The notes under the pieces were generated by a model. The model did no database searches. It worked only from the letters and a program-made list of their open reading frames with translations, and was not told where the DNA came from. This document shows, one piece after another, positions 7,196 through 10,806 of a stretch of DNA of 10,806 bases; position 1 is the stretch's first letter, and each line of letters begins with the position of its first letter. Origin of the DNA: Planctomycetota bacterium (lineage in GTDB: Bacteria; Planctomycetota; UBA1135). The position numbers were made by a program, and so were the translations under genes. The stretch spans positions 1 through 10,806 of the forward strand of contig JAKVCF010000080.1 of NCBI GenBank assembly GCA_022447335.1, read 5' to 3'.

Positions 7196-7819
7196 ATGAA
7201 CCTCTATACGGTTGGCCTATCTCTCGTCCTTACCCTCACCCTTCTTACAGGATGTGGTGATACTGCTACTGATTTCGATTTGAAAGCACAGCTGAAGCGT
7301 TATGAGGAATCCATCCTGCAGCGCGACTTTCGACGCCAAGCCACAACCCTACCTCCAAGTGTCGTCGAAGAAGCTGGAGGCCTGGAAAAGATGGCACAGC
7401 TGCTTGAGGAAGGCGGGAGCGTATTCGCACAGACAGGCTCCCCTACACAAATCGTGCAGGCTTTTGCGTGGGGAGAGCGCGGCCTTCCCGCCCAGGACGG
7501 AAGCAATCACGCCGAAGCCATACCTTTCACGACACAAATCGACCTCCCAGGCGATGTCCGCATCCAAGTAGAGATGCAGATGATTGCGATCTCACAAGAC
7601 CGCGGAGAATCGTGGCATTTGATTCAAGGGAATAAACCGGGAATTGAATGGCTTACTGAACGCAGCGAGAGACTAATCACCGACCTCAAAATCAACCGCC
7701 CGAAGATGACAATTTGGGACAACAAGAAAGACCCCCCCAAGAGCGTATTTTTCGAAGTTGATGGAGTCTGGAAAATGCAACACGAAGATAAAACAAAACG
7801 CACGGCGCAAACACGATGA
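7196..7819 (+). CDS. Lipoprotein of unknown function
   Basis: This encodes a 207-residue protein with a clear lipoprotein signal: a hydrophobic stretch ending in LLTGC, with C20 as the lipidation site. An in-frame ATG at 7142 would add 18 residues without signal character ahead of this leader, so I take the ATG at 7196. After C20 come a charged helix (about 28-48), a segment rich in small and acidic residues (LEKMAQLLEEGG), and a central beta-rich part. That part includes IPFTTQIDLPGDVRIQVEMQ (108-127) and IAISQDRGESWHLIQG (130-145). The 'SxDxGxSW' pattern recalls small Bacteroidota and Planctomycetota lipoproteins with an NTF2-like or sialidase-like strand, but I do not recognise the family. 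It is the first of three plus-strand envelope genes; its TGA is directly followed by ATG. C-terminal residues are strongly basic. No ribosome-binding site is visible. Confidence 0.8.
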   Translation: MNLYTVGLSLVLTLTLLTGCGDTATDFDLKAQLKRYEESILQRDFRRQATTLPPSVVEEAGGLEKMAQLLEEGGSVFAQTGSPTQIVQAFAWGERGLPAQDGSNHAEAIPFTTQIDLPGDVRIQVEMQMIAISQDRGESWHLIQGNKPGIEWLTERSERLITDLKINRPKMTIWDNKKDPPKSVFFEVDGVWKMQHEDKTKRTAQTR

Positions 7820-7864
7820 ATGCAAACACCAGGTCGACCTAGACCAAGCGATGAAGATAGCAAC

Positions 7865-8620
7865 ATGAAAAATAACTCTGCAAAAATCTCCCCCCTCCCT
7901 TACGTCCTTGAATTTCTTGTTGTTGTACTGGGCGTCTCCGTATCTTTTGGACTAGACGGATGGCGTAATGACAGGGAACAAGAACGCCTTCATAAACAAG
8001 ACATAAAGAGCATCTTGGAAGATCTTTCGCAAGACGCAGAGAGGATCTCGGAGGTGGGAGAACATATATCCGAAGGGAAAATCGCAATGGCGAAAATATT
8101 GCGACAGACCGAGTCGTTCCGAAACGAAAACCTTACTTACGAGGTATTTTCCGCTGAACTTGAGTCAATCGGCACGCCCTATCGCTACAGCACGTTCTAC
8201 ATGAACAATTCAACTTACAAGTCCCTACTATCGAACGGTCGACTTCAACTATTCCCCGAATCCGTCAACAAGAAACTTCGCGATTACTATGAATATGTCT
8301 CAAAGCGCGTAGAGGACAACAACGATATCGTTGACGCAGTTTCCTTGCGTTACTACAGCGAGCACCACCCGTGGGTAAATTACCTCCACGGAGTAGCCGC
8401 ACTGAAAGATATTGACATCAACGAAATAGTCGCCGGTGATCCATGGACGTACTTTGATGGCCCAGGAGTACGTGAGCACTACTCCGATCTCTCGTTTCTC
8501 CACGCAACGCTAGCCATGCTTGACCGCGTACTGATTCATGGCATGCAAGTCGGCTTATACAAATCTCTTCGAAACGACCTTGAAGAAATTATCGCTACCT
8601 ATGCCGCAGGAAAGACATGA
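7865..8620 (+). CDS. DUF6090-like single-pass membrane protein
   Basis: This encodes a 251-residue protein. One transmembrane segment near the N-terminus (about 13-30, YVLEFLVVVLGVSVSFGLD) is followed by W33 and a charged, helical stretch (DREQERLHKQDIKSILEDL). The conserved block STYKSLLSNGRLQLF (about 116-130), then LRDYYEYV, is typical of DUF6090-like proteins from Bacteroidota and some Gammaproteobacteria. Their function is unknown. The bulk of the protein should face the periplasm if the N-terminus is cytoplasmic. An upstream in-frame ATG at 7820 directly abuts the TGA of the lipoprotein gene and would add a 15-residue proline-rich extension; I prefer 7865 because family members usually begin a few residues before the membrane segment. 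Either start implies co-transcription with the lipoprotein gene. A/T content is higher than in the downstream flavoenzyme gene. Confidence 0.8.
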   Translation: MKNNSAKISPLPYVLEFLVVVLGVSVSFGLDGWRNDREQERLHKQDIKSILEDLSQDAERISEVGEHISEGKIAMAKILRQTESFRNENLTYEVFSAELESIGTPYRYSTFYMNNSTYKSLLSNGRLQLFPESVNKKLRDYYEYVSKRVEDNNDIVDAVSLRYYSEHHPWVNYLHGVAALKDIDINEIVAGDPWTYFDGPGVREHYSDLSFLHATLAMLDRVLIHGMQVGLYKSLRNDLEEIIATYAAGKT

Positions 8621-8657
8621 GGTGCTGAAAACAAATAACGAGTAAACCCGCGCTCAA

Positions 8658-9167
8658 ATGACGACGACCCACGCACCCATTCCCCTCCTCACCCTCCTCG
8701 CCCTCCTTTGTTCAGGGTGCGGGTCTCAAATCGTCACAGAATGGCACGAAGACGGAAAAACAAAGTACTCCGAAGGTCAGGCGGAGACCGATGACCCAAA
8801 TAGCCGCTATGGACTATGGACCTTCTGGTATGAGAATGGAAACCGGTGGATGGAGGGGGCATATGAGAGCGGAAAACGAGAAGGCATTTGGACCTTCTGG
8901 TATGAAAATGGCGCTGTATCACAAGTTGGCCCCTTCGAAAAAGGTGATAGAAACGGACCTTTTACTTATTGGTACAGAAACGGAATGAAGTCCCAAGAGG
9001 TCACTTTTGTCAACGGACAAAGGCACGGACTCGAAATCACCTGGTATGAAAACAATCTCGGCCTCAGGTCGAGAGAGCGCCAGTTTGATCACGGCAAGCA
9101 AGTCGGATTCGAAGTTACTCGAGATAGCAGCGGATCGGTCGTGAGCACAAGGAAGATTGCGCAATAA
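8658..9167 (+). CDS. MORN/YwqK-type repeat lipoprotein
   Basis: This encodes a 169-residue lipoprotein: a hydrophobic leader ending in LLCSGC, with C21 as the likely lipid site, followed by about five MORN_2-type repeats of some 24 residues. The core of each is 'G-x-x-x-x-W/x-Y-x-N-G-x-x-x-x-x-x-x-x-x-x-G-x-x-x-G'. Clear units begin at WTFWYENGNRW (54-64), WTFWYENGAVS (78-88), FTYWYRNGMKS (102-112) and ITWYENNLGLR (127-137). A more diverged unit precedes them (EWHEDGKTKYSEG, 28-40), and the final one is worn. Such repeats form beta-hairpins. Databases often label them 'YwqK family antitoxin', but no toxin partner is present, so that name should not be carried over. The gene follows the DUF6090-like gene by 37 bases and is probably its operon partner. 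The role is unknown; a surface or periplasmic binding scaffold is plausible. Confidence 0.83.
   Translation: MTTTHAPIPLLTLLALLCSGCGSQIVTEWHEDGKTKYSEGQAETDDPNSRYGLWTFWYENGNRWMEGAYESGKREGIWTFWYENGAVSQVGPFEKGDRNGPFTYWYRNGMKSQEVTFVNGQRHGLEITWYENNLGLRSRERQFDHGKQVGFEVTRDSSGSVVSTRKIAQ
8817..8911 (+). repeat. Near-identical 72-base tandem repeat units in the MORN gene
   Basis: A 23-base stretch at 8817-8839 recurs at 8889-8911 with a single difference (a G/A in the third position of the glutamate codon of WYENG). The shift is exactly 72 bases, or 24 codons, one protein repeat. The other units in the gene are far less alike, pointing to a recent duplication or gene conversion of one unit. Confidence 0.8.
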
Positions 9168-9179
9168 GACTCAACCTTG

Positions 9180-9211
9180 CGGGACGAAAACTAAGCTCAC
9201 AACACGTCCCG
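9180..9211. other. Inverted repeat in the gap before the flavoenzyme gene
   Basis: A perfect 7-bp inverted repeat, CGGGACG (9180-9186) and CGTCCCG (9205-9211), has an 18-base loop. It starts 13 bases after the stop of the MORN lipoprotein gene. AAAACATTT follows on plus, not a T-run, so it is a poor intrinsic terminator. It could be an mRNA 3'-end structure or an operator. The rest of the 157-base gap (9168-9324) shows no gene; TAGAAT at 9307-9312 resembles a -10 box but has no matching -35. Confidence 0.35.
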
Positions 9212-9324
9212 AAAACATTTGCCAACTGGAACAAGATTGGGTCAAGCTGCTTGCTGACCTGCAAATGACTCTGCCTCGACCTCCAGGAAAAGTCATCTTG
9301 CGCGCCTAGAATGGCGCTCAGCCC

Positions 9325-10530
9325 ATGAACATGAACAGACGTAGCTTTTGTGGATCGGCTCTGGCGGCTGGCGTTGCTGCGGCAGCAGCGGCCAAGGAGG
9401 GACTGAGTGCGGCACCGCTTCCGGGCAAGTCGCCAGGAAAGAGCAAGCTCTTCACCCCGCTCCAGTTGCGCGGCGTGACGCTGCGCAACCGCATCGCGAT
9501 GTCCCCGATGTGTCAGTACTCCAGCGAAGACGGCTTCGCGACCGACTGGCACCTCACCCACCACGGGGCGCGTGCGGTCGGCGGCGCTGGCCTTCTGATC
9601 GCTGAGGCTACCGGCGTAACTCCGGAAGGCCGCATCACGCCGAACTGCCTGGGCGTCTGGAAGGACGAACACATTCCTGCTCTCAAGCGCATAACCGACT
9701 TCGTGCGCGCGCACGGCGCGGCACCGGGCATTCAGCTGGCGCACGCCGGCGTGAAAGCTTCGCGCCAGAGCCCGCTCAAGCCGCGCTCCAACTCCTTCGT
9801 GGCGATCGAGGACGGGGGCTGGCAACCCGTCGGCCCCACGGCCACACGCTATGGGCCCGATGGCCTGGCACCGAAGGCGCTGAGCAAAGACGAGATTCGC
9901 TCGATCACCCGGTCCTTCGCCGAAGCGGCCCAGCGCTCCGTTGCCGCCGGCTTCAACGTCATCGAACTGCACTTCGCGCACGGATATCTCGGCCACAGCT
10001 TCCTGTCACCGCTGATGAACACACGCACCGATGAATACGGCGGCTCATTCGAGAACCGTACGCGCTTCCTGATCGAGACGGTACGCGCCGTGCGTGCTGC
10101 GCTGCCGGAAGAGACTCCGCTCCTGACGCGCATCTCCGGTACCGATTGGGACGAGGAGGGCTGGACTATCGAGGACTCGGTCGAGGCGGCCAAACTGATG
10201 AAGGCCGAGGGTGTCGATCTCATCGATTGCTCGACTGGTGGCGCATCGCGCAATGCACGCATTCCGGTTGGCCCGGGTTATCAAGTGCCGGTCGCCGAGC
10301 AGGTGCGCCGTAACGCCGATATCCCGACTGGCGCGGTCGGCATGATCACCGAACCCGCCCAGGCCGAAGCCATCCTCGCCGAGGATCGCGCAGACCTGAT
10401 CCTGCTCGGTCGCCAACTGTTGCGCGAACCCTACTGGGCACAGCGCGCCTGGCTGGAGCTTGAGCCGGACGCCCCATCGCCGATCGCCCGCGAATACGCC
10501 TGGGCACTGCGCGAGACGCGGCGACGCTAG
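9325..10530 (+). CDS. NADH:flavin oxidoreductase, YqjM-type old yellow enzyme with Tat leader
   Basis: This encodes a 401-residue FMN-dependent ene-reductase-like protein. After the leader, the TIM barrel (about 40-395) follows Bacillus YqjM closely. Visible are SPMCQYS (60-66, with the redox-tuning C63 and Y65), Q137 in GIQLAHAG, the substrate-binding pair H216 and H219 in ELHFAHGYLGHSFLSP, R269, the loop PGYQVPVAEQVR, GAVGMITEP (337-345) and the phosphate-binding LLGRQLLREPYW. Such enzymes reduce activated C=C bonds with NAD(P)H. The N-terminus, MNMNRRSFCG plus an alanine-rich stretch to about residue 23, is a twin-arginine type signal, which would allow export of the folded flavoprotein; most YqjM-type enzymes are cytoplasmic. 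The start is ATG 9325 (or 9331), with no ribosome-binding site. The gene is visibly richer in G and C than the three genes before it. Confidence 0.93.
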   Translation: MNMNRRSFCGSALAAGVAAAAAAKEGLSAAPLPGKSPGKSKLFTPLQLRGVTLRNRIAMSPMCQYSSEDGFATDWHLTHHGARAVGGAGLLIAEATGVTPEGRITPNCLGVWKDEHIPALKRITDFVRAHGAAPGIQLAHAGVKASRQSPLKPRSNSFVAIEDGGWQPVGPTATRYGPDGLAPKALSKDEIRSITRSFAEAAQRSVAAGFNVIELHFAHGYLGHSFLSPLMNTRTDEYGGSFENRTRFLIETVRAVRAALPEETPLLTRISGTDWDEEGWTIEDSVEAAKLMKAEGVDLIDCSTGGASRNARIPVGPGYQVPVAEQVRRNADIPTGAVGMITEPAQAEAILAEDRADLILLGRQLLREPYWAQRAWLELEPDAPSPIAREYAWALRETRRR

Positions 10531-10585
10531 ATCAGCCTCTCCGAGGGATTAAACCGCGGCAATCATCGCTCACTCATCAGCCATC

Positions 10586-10806
10586 ATGAAAAAGCTCCTC
10601 GTATTCGCCGTCGTCGCCCTTGTGATCAGAGGCATCGTCTCCCTCGAGTTCAACTCCCCTACGGAGTCCTTCTTCGATGAGCTTTGGCTCTTCGTAGCGG
10701 CTGACACTGAATACGCAGCCGGATTTTCACATGAGTCTTTCAACCAAATAAGGGCCGGCGACTCAGAGGCGACTGTCTACGACTTACTGGGCCAACCGCT
10801 GCGGAC
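10586..10806 (+). CDS. Small membrane-anchored or exported protein with BamE/SmpA-like motif, 5' part
   Basis: Seventy-three complete codons are visible before the right edge. The ATG at 10586 gives MKKLLVFAVVALVIRGIVSL, a basic start plus hydrophobic stretch that could be a signal peptide or an anchor. There is no lipobox cysteine. Around residues 52-73 the sequence FNQIRAGDSEATVYDLLGQP matches the pattern of the BamE/SmpA fold ('I-x-x-G-x-S-x-x-x-V-x-x-x-L-G-x-P'), which is found in the outer-membrane assembly factor BamE and in many small unrelated exported proteins. True BamE is a lipoprotein, so this is more likely one of the others. The gene starts 55 bases after the flavoenzyme stop. 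No Shine-Dalgarno motif is present, and the 3' end is outside the window. Confidence 0.6.
   Translation, partial: MKKLLVFAVVALVIRGIVSLEFNSPTESFFDELWLFVAADTEYAAGFSHESFNQIRAGDSEATVYDLLGQPLR

Noticed and set aside
8658..9167. Reading the MORN protein as an antitoxin because of the YwqK family name.
   Set aside because: It is a lipoprotein with no toxin-like neighbour; the database name is not evidence for a toxin-antitoxin pair here.
9311..9328. A five-codon frame (MALSP) whose TGA overlaps the flavoenzyme ATG.
   Set aside because: It could couple translation, but it is short enough to be chance and has no ribosome-binding site.
9115..9996. A 293-codon open frame antisense to the flavoenzyme.
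   Set aside because: It arises from the high GC of the flavoenzyme gene; its translation shows no domain and the sense strand has an unmistakable enzyme.

Overview
The window looks like chromosomal DNA from a Gram-negative bacterium with many secreted and lipid-anchored proteins. I see no rRNA, tRNA, CRISPR array, transposase or phage gene. A member of the Planctomycetota, or a similar lineage rich in secreted proteins, would fit best. The reasons are a CotH-kinase/lamin-tail protein beside a VTC-domain gene, a Tat-type leader on a flavoenzyme, beta-rich C-terminal modules on secreted proteins, and almost no Shine-Dalgarno motifs at the start codons. The lineage is an inference; no marker gene is present.

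Region 1 (1-2314, minus strand) holds a large secreted CotH-like protein. It is followed, beyond a stem-loop, by the first 32 codons of a VTC-domain gene that runs off the left edge. CotH, VTC and usually DUF4956 genes are a recurring neighbourhood in bacteria. Region 2 (2389-4016) is a divergent pair: an MFS transporter on minus and a small ABM-fold-like exported protein on plus, whose start codons are only 32 bases apart.

Region 3 (4060-6985, minus strand) is a tight three-gene set, probably one operon read in the order GFA-type zinc protein, secreted alpha/beta hydrolase, membrane acyltransferase of the HGSNAT/COG4299 type. The gaps are 38 and 17 bases. The hydrolase ends in a beta-rich module that resembles the C-terminus of the CotH-like protein.

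Region 4 (7196-9167, plus strand) is a compact set of envelope genes: an unrecognised lipoprotein, a DUF6090-like single-pass membrane protein and a lipoprotein of MORN/YwqK-type repeats. They face away from region 3 across a 210-base gap that holds two pairs of short direct repeats and a run of nine C. Region 5 (9325-10806, plus strand) is a YqjM-type old yellow enzyme with a twin-arginine leader, visibly more GC-rich than region 4, followed by the start of a small gene with a BamE/SmpA-like motif, cut by the right edge.

The most useful points are the hidden VTC start at the left edge, the shared C-terminal module, the unassigned three-gene envelope cluster, and the compositional shift at the exported flavoenzyme.
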